The notes under the pieces: generated by a model | Told to the model about the DNA's origin: nothing | The model's input: only the letters and a program-made list of their open reading frames with translations | Databases searched by the model: none | Shown: one piece after another, positions 1 through 7,611 of the stretch | How positions within the stretch are numbered: position 1 is the first letter of the stretch | Layout of the letters: the number at the start of each line of letters is the position of its first letter | DNA from: Nitrospinota bacterium | Lineage (GTDB): Bacteria > Nitrospinota > Nitrospinia > Nitrospinales > Nitrospinaceae | Direction: 5' to 3' | Length of the DNA: 32,564 nucleotides | Assembly: GCA_029879645.1 (NCBI GenBank) | Contig: JAOUPX010000023.1 | Span: 1 to 32,564 of the forward strand | Translations under genes and position numbers: made by a program

Positions 1-107
1 GCAAAGGCATCAACCCGTTTACCGGCGAAGAAACCGTATTCAAAGCCAAGCCCGCCCGCAAGGTGGTCAAAGTCCAGCCGCTCAAAGCTCTCAAAGACAT
101 GGTGTGA
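1..107 (+). CDS. HU-like DNA-binding protein, C-terminal end (partial)
   Basis: The reading frame is open from base 3 and ends at a TGA at 105-107; the 5' part lies outside the window and this fragment is not in the ORF track. The visible tail reads KGINPFTGEE, then FKAKPARKVVK and PLKALKDMV. The NP-TGE beta-arm sequence and the basic stretch after it resemble the C-terminal half of HU/IHF-family DNA-binding proteins, in which this arm inserts into the DNA minor groove. A strong hairpin terminator follows about 40 bases after the stop, so this gene ends its transcript. The family call rests on only 34 residues and could be a divergent HU-like relative. Confidence 0.6.
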   Translation, partial: KGINPFTGEETVFKAKPARKVVKVQPLKALKDMV

Positions 108-148
108 CCCGAGTCGCCCATTCAAAACAGATACAAGTAAAAACAAAT

Positions 149-187
149 CAAGCCCAAGACGAGTTATCGTCTTGGGCTTGTTATTTG
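149..187. terminator. Strong intrinsic terminator between convergent genes
   Basis: A perfect 14-base-pair stem (CAAGCCCAAGACGA paired with TCGTCTTGGGCTTG) closes a 4-base loop and is followed by TTATTTG. On the opposite strand the stem is followed by a T-rich TTTGTTTTTAC stretch. It sits between the HU-like gene (plus) and the patatin gene (minus), so it probably terminates both. Confidence 0.85.
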
Positions 188-196
188 CCATTCAAT

Positions 197-2674
197 CTAT
201 CGAAACAGATCGTAAATATCCTTGTGGTTATTCTTAAGGTCTTCAACCATTTTATCCCCTATAAAATGACCGAGCATTCGGTAAGCTTCAAATTGTTTTT
301 CGTCGAAGAATTGATCGGAAGTAGGCTGGTCTGGGAACAACGGGTTCAGGTTTTTATAAGCAACCACATCTTTGGGCAAGCCCTCCATATAAGTGGTCTT
401 TATATAGATTAAATTCCCATGGAATTTTTCCGTTTCAATTGAGGCGTTGTTGGGATGATTATCCGGTAGTTTAGGGTAAGAGATGGTTCCCACCACAAAA
501 CCGGATGAGGCGTGAGGAGAGGCGTTGGTCGGGGCACTAGATTTTTTGTTGGGAGGGACCAGTTTGTCGAGGTCTTTCAGTTCGACTGTGATCCCAAAAT
601 CTACCCGCGCTTTTTCCAGCGCATTCCCCAAGTCCTCAAATGTATAGGTTGAATCCATTCCGGCATCGATGATGAAGATGGTTTTCAGGCGCCTCCGAAA
701 CAGTTCGTAAAGAGCCAGATTTTCAAAATGTCCGCCATCGGAGAGTTCGATGAGATTGTTTCGCTCATCATGATTAAAGAAAAACGATATAGGCCGGAGG
801 AAATTAGGATAAATTTTTTGATTATCATTGAACTTTGGATCCAAGTTGGGAGCCCAATACCCCAAGCGCAAGTTCAATAAATTTAGAACGATAGATAGCA
901 TGCGGTTGCGAGTCATCCCATTTCCTCCGACACCCGTGTTGGGATTCAATGCGGCTCCGGAAATGGCCATGGCTGTGGGTAAAGTCATTTTATCATTCAT
1001 GAAGGTTTTGGTACTTCGCCAGCCGGTAGCATTGCTTCCGCAGTAATAGGGAGACAAGATAAAATTATCACCTCCCCGGCCTTTGAATTTAGGAATCCAT
1101 GAATCCACCAGGACCACGTTGGTATTGATAAGGTGATAGGGGAGTTGATATTGGCATAAATGGCTAATAGCCGTATTGTTGGCCTCCATACCCAGCCATT
1201 TTTCATTCCAACCTCCCTTGAAGAGTTCGCTTAGGTCGGGCATGTACGCTTCCATTAACCGATCCCGGTAGTATCGGTGGACGGATAGGAAATTTAAATT
1301 CGTAACCCATCCCAATATAATGCTGGCCACGAGCCAAAGAGTAAAAAGAATCCAGGGCCAGTTTGCTTGGATAACGTGAAATTGATCCCAGTAAGGTTTT
1401 AGGAATAAAGTAGTAGAGATAATAATTAGTAGGGTTAGCAGGGTTTTAATAAAAACTTTTATTCTGAATATAAAAGTCAGCAGAATGAAAAAAACCATCC
1501 ATGCTGAACATAGGATCAATTTGGAAATTTCAAACTCGTAAGACTCCAAATGCAGATGATATTGATAACTTAAGAGCAAAAGCCCGAATAATAGAAATAT
1601 AGATCCAAAAATAACCCAAAGGCCTCCGCCGCCTGATTTTTGTTCTCCGGATTTCAAGAAGCCCTTCAATGCCGATAATAATCCTGCCAAGGCGGAAACT
1701 AAACCGGTGACCTGCTTCCACAAATCGCCCTTGCCTTGGGCCAGATTTTTCAATCCGTGATCGGTGATTTCAATAAGGCCCAATATCCCCAATATCAATA
1801 TTAGAATTAATAAATAGCGAATTCCTTTTGAAAACTGTGTTCTGTTAATATAAGCGGCGCTTTGCTCATCGCATACAAAGGTACCCACAGCGTACACGAT
1901 ACAAGAAATGATAAAGACCAATGATAATCCCGCACTTCCTAAAAACATTCCAGACCATGTTGTTAATCCAGCAGGAAGAAAGTCACTAATACTTTCCTTG
2001 AAGGATTCAGTCAGAAGAAACAATGTCACGAGAGCCAGAGTAAGCCAGGGAAAATAAACCACAAAATTCATAACAAAGCCGCGGAGATAAGCCGCGACAA
2101 AAGATAAAAATGTCAGCCCGCGACCGGGAAACAAATAGTTGCCGTGTTGCCTCAAAAAACGCAACAAACCAGCTTTGCGAGGGGATTTCTCCAAGGGTTG
2201 TTCTTCGTAACCAAAAGGAAAATGGTCTTTAGCAGTGTTCAGTTTGCCGCTTTCAATATCATGTCCGCTGGAGGGTTTTTCCTTTGAAGCTGGAGGGTTT
2301 TGGTCTTCATCCCCGTTTGTGGTTTTCGGTGTTGCGGCTGAAGTAGGAGATGGCGATGTTCGGGGACCTTTTAACAGAAAAGAAAGGGAAGAACCCAGGT
2401 AACCGCCGCCGGAGACGGTGGATAGATAATCGAAACGTTTTAGAAAATCATTTTTGGCAAGGGCCTGAAGGACTCCCAGTGAAAAGGTGGCCGACCGAAT
2501 TCCCCCACCGGAAATAGCCAGTCCGATACAATCTTGGGTGTTTTTATTTTTCTTGCCACCGATTTCATTGATTTTCTTCAATTCCCATTCAATTACCTTG
2601 TTAGCGGGGTTGCTAGAATTATCGAGGTTGTATTTTATAAATTCATCCGGTTTAGGCTTATTAGTTTCAGTCAT
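197..2674 (-). CDS. Patatin-like phospholipase with a central multi-pass membrane region
   Basis: This 825-residue protein is a predicted lipid acyl hydrolase with a Ser-Asp dyad, anchored in the membrane. The oxyanion-hole motif SGGGIRSA is at residues 55-62, the nucleophile Ser88 lies in STVSGGGYLG, and the catalytic Asp646 lies in LSDGGHFENLALYELF. Between the two halves are a low-complexity Ser/Pro/Lys linker (about 103-150), a GNYLFPGRG element near 178, and about six or seven hydrophobic segments between roughly 200 and 470. Bacterial patatins with such a membrane insert are known, but their substrates are mostly not. The ATG is preceded by AAAGGGGGA, a good ribosome-binding site. It follows the barrel-protein gene by 170 bases on the same strand and is probably co-transcribed. 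Base composition is clearly more AT-rich than in the genes from 4291 onward. The fold and catalytic call are firm; the physiological role is unknown. Confidence 0.9.
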   Translation of the reverse strand: MTETNKPKPDEFIKYNLDNSSNPANKVIEWELKKINEIGGKKNKNTQDCIGLAISGGGIRSATFSLGVLQALAKNDFLKRFDYLSTVSGGGYLGSSLSFLLKGPRTSPSPTSAATPKTTNGDEDQNPPASKEKPSSGHDIESGKLNTAKDHFPFGYEEQPLEKSPRKAGLLRFLRQHGNYLFPGRGLTFLSFVAAYLRGFVMNFVVYFPWLTLALVTLFLLTESFKESISDFLPAGLTTWSGMFLGSAGLSLVFIISCIVYAVGTFVCDEQSAAYINRTQFSKGIRYLLILILILGILGLIEITDHGLKNLAQGKGDLWKQVTGLVSALAGLLSALKGFLKSGEQKSGGGGLWVIFGSIFLLFGLLLLSYQYHLHLESYEFEISKLILCSAWMVFFILLTFIFRIKVFIKTLLTLLIIISTTLFLKPYWDQFHVIQANWPWILFTLWLVASIILGWVTNLNFLSVHRYYRDRLMEAYMPDLSELFKGGWNEKWLGMEANNTAISHLCQYQLPYHLINTNVVLVDSWIPKFKGRGGDNFILSPYYCGSNATGWRSTKTFMNDKMTLPTAMAISGAALNPNTGVGGNGMTRNRMLSIVLNLLNLRLGYWAPNLDPKFNDNQKIYPNFLRPISFFFNHDERNNLIELSDGGHFENLALYELFRRRLKTIFIIDAGMDSTYTFEDLGNALEKARVDFGITVELKDLDKLVPPNKKSSAPTNASPHASSGFVVGTISYPKLPDNHPNNASIETEKFHGNLIYIKTTYMEGLPKDVVAYKNLNPLFPDQPTSDQFFDEKQFEAYRMLGHFIGDKMVEDLKNNHKDIYDLFR

Positions 2675-2844
2675 AGCAGGTCCCCCTTTGAAATCAATTT
2701 AACTTTACGCCTGTTTATAAAATCAACGGATGCTTTTCAGTTTCTCTTTTCAGGGGTCAGAGTTTAATTTTTTTAATCCTCCGAAAAATCTCTCGGTAGA
2801 TTGATTTTGCCTACGGTTAATCCAGTTTCTTGTTATCCTTCAAT

Positions 2845-4089
2845 TTAGAAAAAATCGCCTATCCATCCAAAAAATTGTTCTGGAGCTACAGTCATGCCTA
2901 CGATTAGTTTGGTTTCATCGGGAGTATCTTTGAAATCCGAGTCGATTTCCAGCATGGTTACTATTTTGAATTGAGTTTTGGTAAAAACCAAAATGGGCAG
3001 ATATCCACGCACCTTGAAGCGTTTGGATTCGTTTTCCGCAAAGTTTTCACTGATGCCCCAGCCTATATCCGCGTAGGCGCCATTAAACCTGTTTGTGCCC
3101 CGGTGGTAAACGCGAATCCCCGCAAAATGGTGCTGGAACAGGTCGGAGGGACCGTCAATAGTTGCTCCCGAACCGGCGGGTAATTCTTCAACACTATCAA
3201 AACCGATATCCGCCATTAGCGCTATGGTGTTAGTGGCAGTATATTTTTGGTATCCGGTGTACTCCGATGTTGGATTAAACAGGTCCAACATAAAACCCAT
3301 GCGGCCTTCCAGAGCTTTGGCGCCCTTCGTTTCGAAAATAGAAGTGTTGTTGGGATCTTGATTCGTTTGAACCACTCTGGAAGTTAAAGCAAGGTCCACC
3401 ATGAAATTAAAGCGATGTTGGGTCCACCACTCCCATTCCCATAGGGTAGACCTCAGCTGAACTCCACTCCGGAGAAAGGACTCGGCAAATTCGTTACTGC
3501 CGATGAATTCCGAAGCAGTGTAAAAATGCATATAAAAAGGACATTCCGTTTCCGCCTGAAACAGGTGGTCCTCAATGCAGGATCTGTCTGGAGCGACATT
3601 TTTGAGAAGGCTTTCCAAGGATCTGATCCTCTGACGGGCAGTATTTATGTTGGTAGCGGGTTTCCTGTTTTCCGGTAATAGAGTTAACTCTCTATCAATT
3701 TGATCTTTTGATTTTTGCTTAATATTTGGATCGGTTTTTAACTTTTCTAATTCAGCTTCGAGCTTTTTTATTTCTAGATTGGTTTCTTTTAGGGTTTTTA
3801 TATTTTCTGCAATATTAGGGTTAACTTCCTTGAGCAGATTTTCCAGAGACTTTATCCATTCGTAGGCGACGTGGATATTAGTGCTGGTTTGGCTAGCTGT
3901 GTTTAATAATTGATTTGCTGAATCGTCAAATTCGCCTATAAAATCTGGGTGGACCTTCAGGCCATTCAATATTTCTATGAGCTTTGTTATTTCTAGATTG
4001 GCTTTATCAAGCTCTTCGTCAGCAAACCCCGTACTCGCCGTCAGAAGTAAGCACAGGAATGTGGCCCCAATGAATTTTATAAATTTCAT
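2845..4089 (-). CDS. Exported coiled-coil protein with predicted outer-membrane beta-barrel domain
   Basis: The track ORF starts at 4242, but the ATG at 4087-4089 is preferred. It follows GAGGGGGGATT and begins a clear signal peptide (MKFIKFIGATFLCLLLTAS, cleavage near GFA-DEE), giving 414 residues. After the signal come two Lys/Glu/Leu-rich helical stretches with a repeated pattern (SLENLLKEV and SLESLLKNV, each after a TxTNI/INTAR element), suggesting an internally duplicated coiled coil in the periplasm. From about residue 175 the protein becomes alternating aromatic/polar and ends in ...FGWIGDFF, as outer-membrane barrel strands do. I do not recognise a named family. It is the first gene of a two-gene unit with the patatin-like lipase and has its own strong promoter. 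The composition is AT-rich like its partner. The barrel call is an inference from pattern and the C-terminal Phe. Confidence 0.75.
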   Translation of the reverse strand: MKFIKFIGATFLCLLLTASTGFADEELDKANLEITKLIEILNGLKVHPDFIGEFDDSANQLLNTASQTSTNIHVAYEWIKSLENLLKEVNPNIAENIKTLKETNLEIKKLEAELEKLKTDPNIKQKSKDQIDRELTLLPENRKPATNINTARQRIRSLESLLKNVAPDRSCIEDHLFQAETECPFYMHFYTASEFIGSNEFAESFLRSGVQLRSTLWEWEWWTQHRFNFMVDLALTSRVVQTNQDPNNTSIFETKGAKALEGRMGFMLDLFNPTSEYTGYQKYTATNTIALMADIGFDSVEELPAGSGATIDGPSDLFQHHFAGIRVYHRGTNRFNGAYADIGWGISENFAENESKRFKVRGYLPILVFTKTQFKIVTMLEIDSDFKDTPDETKLIVGMTVAPEQFFGWIGDFF

Positions 4090-4126
4090 AATCCCCCCTC
4101 TATTAATTGCAGGTAATCGGATACCG

Positions 4127-4145
4127 GGAGAGCAGAGAGCTCTCC
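4127..4145 (-). other. Leader hairpin upstream of the barrel-protein gene
   Basis: GGAGAGC and GCTCTCC form a perfect 7-base-pair stem with a 5-base loop. It lies in the predicted 5' untranslated leader, between the promoter at 4199-4226 and the ribosome-binding site at 4090-4100. There is no T-run after it, so it is not a standard terminator; it may stabilise the transcript or serve as a binding site. Confidence 0.5.
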
Positions 4146-4198
4146 AAATACACCTAAAATTGTTGAGATTCCGATTGGTAAATATACGGATTGGAGAA

Positions 4199-4226
4199 AT
4201 TATAGTATCTTTATATCGGGAGTCAA
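4199..4226 (-). promoter_or_regulatory. Near-consensus sigma70-type promoter for the barrel/patatin unit
   Basis: Read on the minus strand, TTGACT (4226-4221) is followed by a 16-base spacer and a perfect TATAAT (4204-4199). The predicted start of transcription is near 4192, giving a leader of about 100 bases before the ATG at 4089. Confidence 0.75.
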
Positions 4227-4241
4227 TGATAAATGAGTCCA

Positions 4242-4264
4242 TTCAGGACAGTTACCTGCCTGAA
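4242..4264 (-). terminator. Possible terminator hairpin after the disulfide reductase gene
   Basis: On the minus strand TTCAGGCAG, a GTAA tetraloop, then CTG-T-CCTGAA form a 9-base-pair stem with one bulged T, just after the stop of the gene at 4291. The sequence that follows is only moderately T-rich, so efficient intrinsic termination is uncertain. It lies directly upstream of the -35 element of the next gene. Confidence 0.4.
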
Positions 4265-4290
4265 AGGGGTGCTTCTGGAAATAATGAGAA

Positions 4291-5670
4291 TTACTTGAGG
4301 ATGATTTTTTGGGCTAATTCCTCGGCGGGGTAGGTGAGGATTTCGGAGAGGGTGGGGTGGTAGTGCGGCATGGTGAGCAGGTCGCGCACGGTGCCTTTGT
4401 AGTACATGATGGCGATCAGTTGGTGAATCAGCTCGCCGGCTTCGGGACCGGTGATATGGCCGCCGATGATTTCTCCGCTCGTAGGATCGCACAGCAGTTT
4501 CACGTGGCCGTGGGTCTCCCCCAGGCATAACGATTTCCCGTGGTCATCGAACGGATACGACGCGGCAAGGTACTCAATTTTTTTCTTACGACAATCTTTT
4601 TCGGTGAGGCCGACGCTGGCCACCTGCGGATCGGTGAACACCACGTTGGCCGTGAGGCGCTCATCGACTTCCCGTGCTGTTTGATCCGGATGAGTGGCGT
4701 TCCAGCCGGCGATTTCTCCCTGCTGGATGGCGATATGCACCACCTCGTGCAGGCCGTTGACGTCGCCTACTGCATAGATGTGCGGCTGGCTGGTGCGCAT
4801 CGAGCAATCGACGCCGATGCCCCATTCGCCCATCTTCACCCCCGCCGCGTCGAGGTTCAGCCCGTCGGTGTTGGGACGTCGCCCCAGTGCATCGAACAAA
4901 CTTTGCGCGGAAACGGTTTTTTCTTTTCCTTCATGCTGGAACCGCACAGTTTTGGATTTCCCATCGGCGGACACCTCCTGCAATCGGGTGCCGGTGAAAA
5001 GGGTCATGCCTTCTTCCCGCAACCTGTCTTCGACCGGGCGAGCGAGGTCTTCATCGGTGAACGACAGGATGTGCGGGCTCCGCTGGATAAGCGTCACCTG
5101 TGTGCCGATACGCTGGTAAAACTGCGCCAGCTCCACAGCCACCGGTCCCGCACCCAGCACGATCATCGATTCCGGCTGATCTTTCAGCTCGAGCACGTCG
5201 TCGCTGGTCAGGTATCCGGATTTTGCCAGACCGGGAATGGGAATCTGATCGATCACCGAGCCGGTAGCAATGATGAAGGACTTGGCGGACAGTCGTTGGC
5301 CGGACACTTCGATTTCGGTCGGCGACACAAAAGCGGCTTTGTCTTGAATCAGGGTGAAGCGCGGATTTTTGAGTTGGCCGATGCGGTAATCGGCGAACTC
5401 GCGGATGAGTCTGTTTTTTCGGTCAATGATGGCTGAAAGGTCGGCCTTCAGGTCCGATGCGGCCAGGCCGAACTCCCCGGCGCGTTGCATGAGCGCCATG
5501 ATATCGGACGAGCGCAGGATGGTTTTAGTGGGCATGCATCCGCGCAGGATGCACAGGCCGCCCAGCGGACCCGGGTCGACGATGGCCACTCGGGCTCCGG
5601 CCGATTGCGCGGTGTCCGCCGCGGCGTAACCACCGGAGCCGCCGCCGATGACGATGACATCGTAGTTCAT
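4291..5670 (-). CDS. Class I pyridine nucleotide-disulfide oxidoreductase (dihydrolipoyl dehydrogenase/mercuric reductase-like)
   Basis: A 459-residue FAD flavoprotein predicted to move electrons between NAD(P)H and a disulfide substrate. The FAD-binding GGGSGGYAAA is at residues 9-18, the redox-active pair C40/C45 in LGGLCILRGCMPTKT, an NAD(P)-binding VLGAGPVAVELAQ in the middle, the second FAD contact IYAVGDVNG, and the C-terminal HYHPTLSE (His438, Glu443) that acts as the catalytic acid-base pair from the partner subunit. Length and order of elements are standard for the family. No lipoyl-complex genes (E1, E2) are nearby, so a role in pyruvate dehydrogenase is not supported; the physiological disulfide is unknown. 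A TPR-protein gene lies 134 bases upstream on the same strand. The ATG has only a weak ribosome-binding site. Confidence 0.9.
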   Translation of the reverse strand: MNYDVIVIGGGSGGYAAADTAQSAGARVAIVDPGPLGGLCILRGCMPTKTILRSSDIMALMQRAGEFGLAASDLKADLSAIIDRKNRLIREFADYRIGQLKNPRFTLIQDKAAFVSPTEIEVSGQRLSAKSFIIATGSVIDQIPIPGLAKSGYLTSDDVLELKDQPESMIVLGAGPVAVELAQFYQRIGTQVTLIQRSPHILSFTDEDLARPVEDRLREEGMTLFTGTRLQEVSADGKSKTVRFQHEGKEKTVSAQSLFDALGRRPNTDGLNLDAAGVKMGEWGIGVDCSMRTSQPHIYAVGDVNGLHEVVHIAIQQGEIAGWNATHPDQTAREVDERLTANVVFTDPQVASVGLTEKDCRKKKIEYLAASYPFDDHGKSLCLGETHGHVKLLCDPTSGEIIGGHITGPEAGELIHQLIAIMYYKGTVRDLLTMPHYHPTLSEILTYPAEELAQKIILK

Positions 5671-5804
5671 GAAACAGATTCGGGTGAGGGTTGGTTAAGA
5701 TCCGGGTGGCGAACCGCCGCGGGTAAGTTCAAAAGTTTGAATTGCACCCAGCAATGTCCTTTTGTCATGAACGTTCAGCCAGTTTCCCCTCCCCGTCACG
5801 GGAG

Positions 5805-6329
5805 TTATTCGAAATCTTCCGGCGACAGTTTGAACTCCGTGTAGCATTCATCCAGCAGGCTGTTGGCGGTTTCCACCATGTGTAGTTCGCCCTGCTCTTC
5901 AAATAATTTCTTGGCGATGCGCAGATGGTGAATGGCTTCTTTGCCCTGTTTAACGGAATAATGCACCGTTGCCAGATTGCTGTGCGCCCTGGCAAAATTC
6001 GGGTTGAGCCGGATCGCCTCCTGGTAATGCCTGACCGAGTCCTCGATCATATTCAGCAGGTTGCAGATCAAGCCCAGGCTGTAATGGGCCATCACGTCGT
6101 CGGGTTTCAGTTCCACCGCCTTCTTAAAGCAGGGCAGGGCCTTGGCGTTTTGCAGAAGTTTGCCGTAACGGCTTCCCAGATTGAACCACGCCCGGAAGTG
6201 ATCGGGATCCAGACTCACAGATTGCTCGTACGCTTCAATAGCGCCTTGATTATCCCCCGCACGGCCCAGCGTCAGCCCTTTTTGGAACCAGCCCTCAGCG
6301 CTTTGGGGTGTTGTCGACTCGGTAGTCAT
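5805..6329 (-). CDS. TPR-repeat protein, probably cytoplasmic
   Basis: A 174-residue protein made almost wholly of four tetratricopeptide repeats, with units beginning near AEGWFQKGLTLG, HFRAWFNLGSRYG, DVMAHYSLGLIC and FARAHSNLATVHY and each ending in a D/N-P-type turn such as LDPD, LKPD or LNPN. There is no signal peptide or membrane segment, so it should be a cytoplasmic protein-protein interaction scaffold. The ATG follows GAAGGA at a good distance. It lies upstream of the disulfide reductase on the same strand and diverges from the gene at 6547. No partner can be named from the sequence. Confidence 0.85.
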   Translation of the reverse strand: MTTESTTPQSAEGWFQKGLTLGRAGDNQGAIEAYEQSVSLDPDHFRAWFNLGSRYGKLLQNAKALPCFKKAVELKPDDVMAHYSLGLICNLLNMIEDSVRHYQEAIRLNPNFARAHSNLATVHYSVKQGKEAIHHLRIAKKLFEEQGELHMVETANSLLDECYTEFKLSPEDFE

Positions 6330-6472
6330 CGGTCATCCTTCTATAAAAATAAAGATTCAAAATAACGAATTTATGTAGTTCAGAATGGACCATATGCTAC
6401 CCAGTTCAATGGCCAAATGCAACCTCGGAGGATCATAATTCCCTCAAAGATCCGGAATTTGTGGGTGACCCC

Positions 6473-6501
6473 TTGACCCCAGAGGAAAAATGATTTTAAA
6501 T
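6473..6501 (+). promoter_or_regulatory. Possible promoter for the 91-residue/Rieske-like pair
   Basis: TTGACC is followed by a 17-base spacer and TTAAAT (4 of 6 to the -10 consensus). The nearby TACAAT at 6512-6517 is a better -10 but lacks a matching -35. The element lies in the divergent gap 6330-6546. Confidence 0.3.
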
Positions 6502-6546
6502 GGCATACTTATACAATAACCCTGTAGCACAGAGGAAAAGAGAAGT

Positions 6547-6822
6547 ATGGCCGTTATCGAACCGGGAACCGAAGAAGAGCAAATGCTTTTGGCCCGCTGG
6601 ATCAAGCGAGGGAGGGATTTGATTGTGGGCACTTCCGCTATGGGGGAGTCTTATCTCGACCCCAATATCAAGCGCGAGGATGAAGTGCAGAAACTGACCG
6701 AGGATTATGTGAAATTTGACCACGAGGTGGCTAAAGAACTGCCTCATTTAAAGGGACGGTTCCGGTGGGATCTGGAAAAGTACTACCGCGACCATTACGG
6801 TCCCTACCTCCCCAAAGAATGA
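6547..6822 (+). CDS. Small acidic/basic hypothetical protein (91 aa)
   Basis: A 91-residue soluble protein with no recognised family, no signal peptide and no cysteine. It is rich in charged residues and predicted mainly helical, with the landmarks EEEQMLLARWIKRGRDL near the start and RWDLEKYYRDHYGPYLP at the end. It is first of two plus-strand genes; the Rieske-like gene starts 16 bases after its stop, so the two are probably one transcript and may work together. AGAGGAAAAGAGAAGT precedes the ATG as a rather distant ribosome-binding site. It is accepted as real because the codon use looks normal and it fits the gap between divergent and downstream genes. Confidence 0.7.
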   Translation: MAVIEPGTEEEQMLLARWIKRGRDLIVGTSAMGESYLDPNIKREDEVQKLTEDYVKFDHEVAKELPHLKGRFRWDLEKYYRDHYGPYLPKE

Positions 6823-6838
6823 ATTCCTGGAAACTGAG

Positions 6839-7162
6839 ATGTCTGAAGTCCGTATATTAGATCTGGCCGATGCCCCGGTAGAAGGGGAGGCCAAAAGGGT
6901 GGAGTTCGACCACCCGTTTACCGAAATCCGTTACGCGCTTGGGGTGTTTTTCGCCAAGGAGCGCTATTGGGCCATCACCGACCAGTGCAAAAAATGCGAA
7001 TCCAGCCTGGGAAAGGGGAAAGTCAACGGAATGTACGTTCAGTGCTCCCGCGAACAGCACGCCTGGCACATCAAAACCGGTCTGTATAAATTCGACCGCT
7101 CCATGAGTACCCCCATCTACCGCGTCACCGTCAAGGACGAAGGCCTGTATATCGAGATATAG
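6839..7162 (+). CDS. Rieske-like ferredoxin-fold protein without the canonical [2Fe-2S] ligands
   Basis: The 107-residue sequence follows the pattern of a small Rieske ferredoxin, with a variable N-terminal half, a YWAITDQC segment, a GKGKVNG turn, a second cysteine region, and HIKTG where Rieske proteins often have a D-x-x-TG turn. Rieske centres need C-x-H and C-x-x-H; here the first box is CKKC and the second is CSREQHAWH, so both histidines are missing at the expected spacing. It may be a ligand-less relative (as in the NirD-type small subunit of nitrite reductase), or bind metal through CxxC and other residues. It has no signal peptide, so it should be cytoplasmic. It is the second gene after the 91-residue protein. 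The fold assignment is inference from spacing. Confidence 0.65.
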   Translation: MSEVRILDLADAPVEGEAKRVEFDHPFTEIRYALGVFFAKERYWAITDQCKKCESSLGKGKVNGMYVQCSREQHAWHIKTGLYKFDRSMSTPIYRVTVKDEGLYIEI

Positions 7163-7335
7163 TTTGCTTAAATCAGCCCACAACCGGATTTGAAAAAACA
7201 GGGTGGTTTTGTTTTGCGAATCCAACCCAAAGCCGATGAAATGAGCGGTTTTTAGAAGCGATATTAGAGGTTTGGGGTTTGAAAAGGATTGTCCTACTGC
7301 AAACCAGGGGGGGGGAAGTCAGGTTTTCGGGTTTA

Positions 7336-7611
7336 CTAAGCCGCCCAGGGTTCCAACTCAAGAGTATTTCCTTCGGCATTATAAACCTTTTTACCCTGAA
7401 GGCAGATTTCCACGAACTTGAGCGCCAGCTCTTTGGTCTGGCTTCCGTTCTCCCCATACACATTAAATTCTTTGCCCAGCAATTCCGGGGATTCGATGCG
7501 GCAATAAAACTCATTACTCTCCGCGGTTTCAAAGGGACCTTCAATTCTCAAGCTGAAGGGGCGGCGCTGACCATGGTCTTCAATAAATGCAGTCACATAA
7601 TAATTATTCAT
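7336..7611 (-). CDS. Small hypothetical protein (91 aa)
   Basis: The track ORF begins at 7674, but the ATG at 7609-7611 is preferred because CAGGAGAAAAC lies just before it. The 91-residue product begins MNNYYVTAFIEDHGQRRPFSLRIEGPF and is predicted to be a mixed alpha/beta soluble protein. There is no signal peptide and I do not recognise a family. It converges with the Rieske-like gene (173-base gap) and has the second disulfide reductase 380 bases upstream on the same strand. The good ribosome-binding site supports it being real. Confidence 0.65.
   Translation of the reverse strand: MNNYYVTAFIEDHGQRRPFSLRIEGPFETAESNEFYCRIESPELLGKEFNVYGENGSQTKELALKFVEICLQGKKVYNAEGNTLELEPWAA

Noticed and set aside
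4540-5436. 298-codon plus-strand ORF
   Set aside because: It lies antisense to the well-supported disulfide reductase gene and its product has no family features; it is a shadow of GC-rich coding sequence.
6490-6519. Nine-codon leader-like ORF (MILNGILIQ) preceded by AGAGGAAAA, before the gene at 6547
   Set aside because: The AGAGGAAAA repeats before both starts, but so short an ORF without amino-acid bias or attenuator hairpins is likely chance.
7307-7315. Run of nine G residues
   Set aside because: A single homopolymer in a convergent gap, with no gene frame affected; it could be a sequencing-prone or phase-variable tract, but nothing here depends on it.
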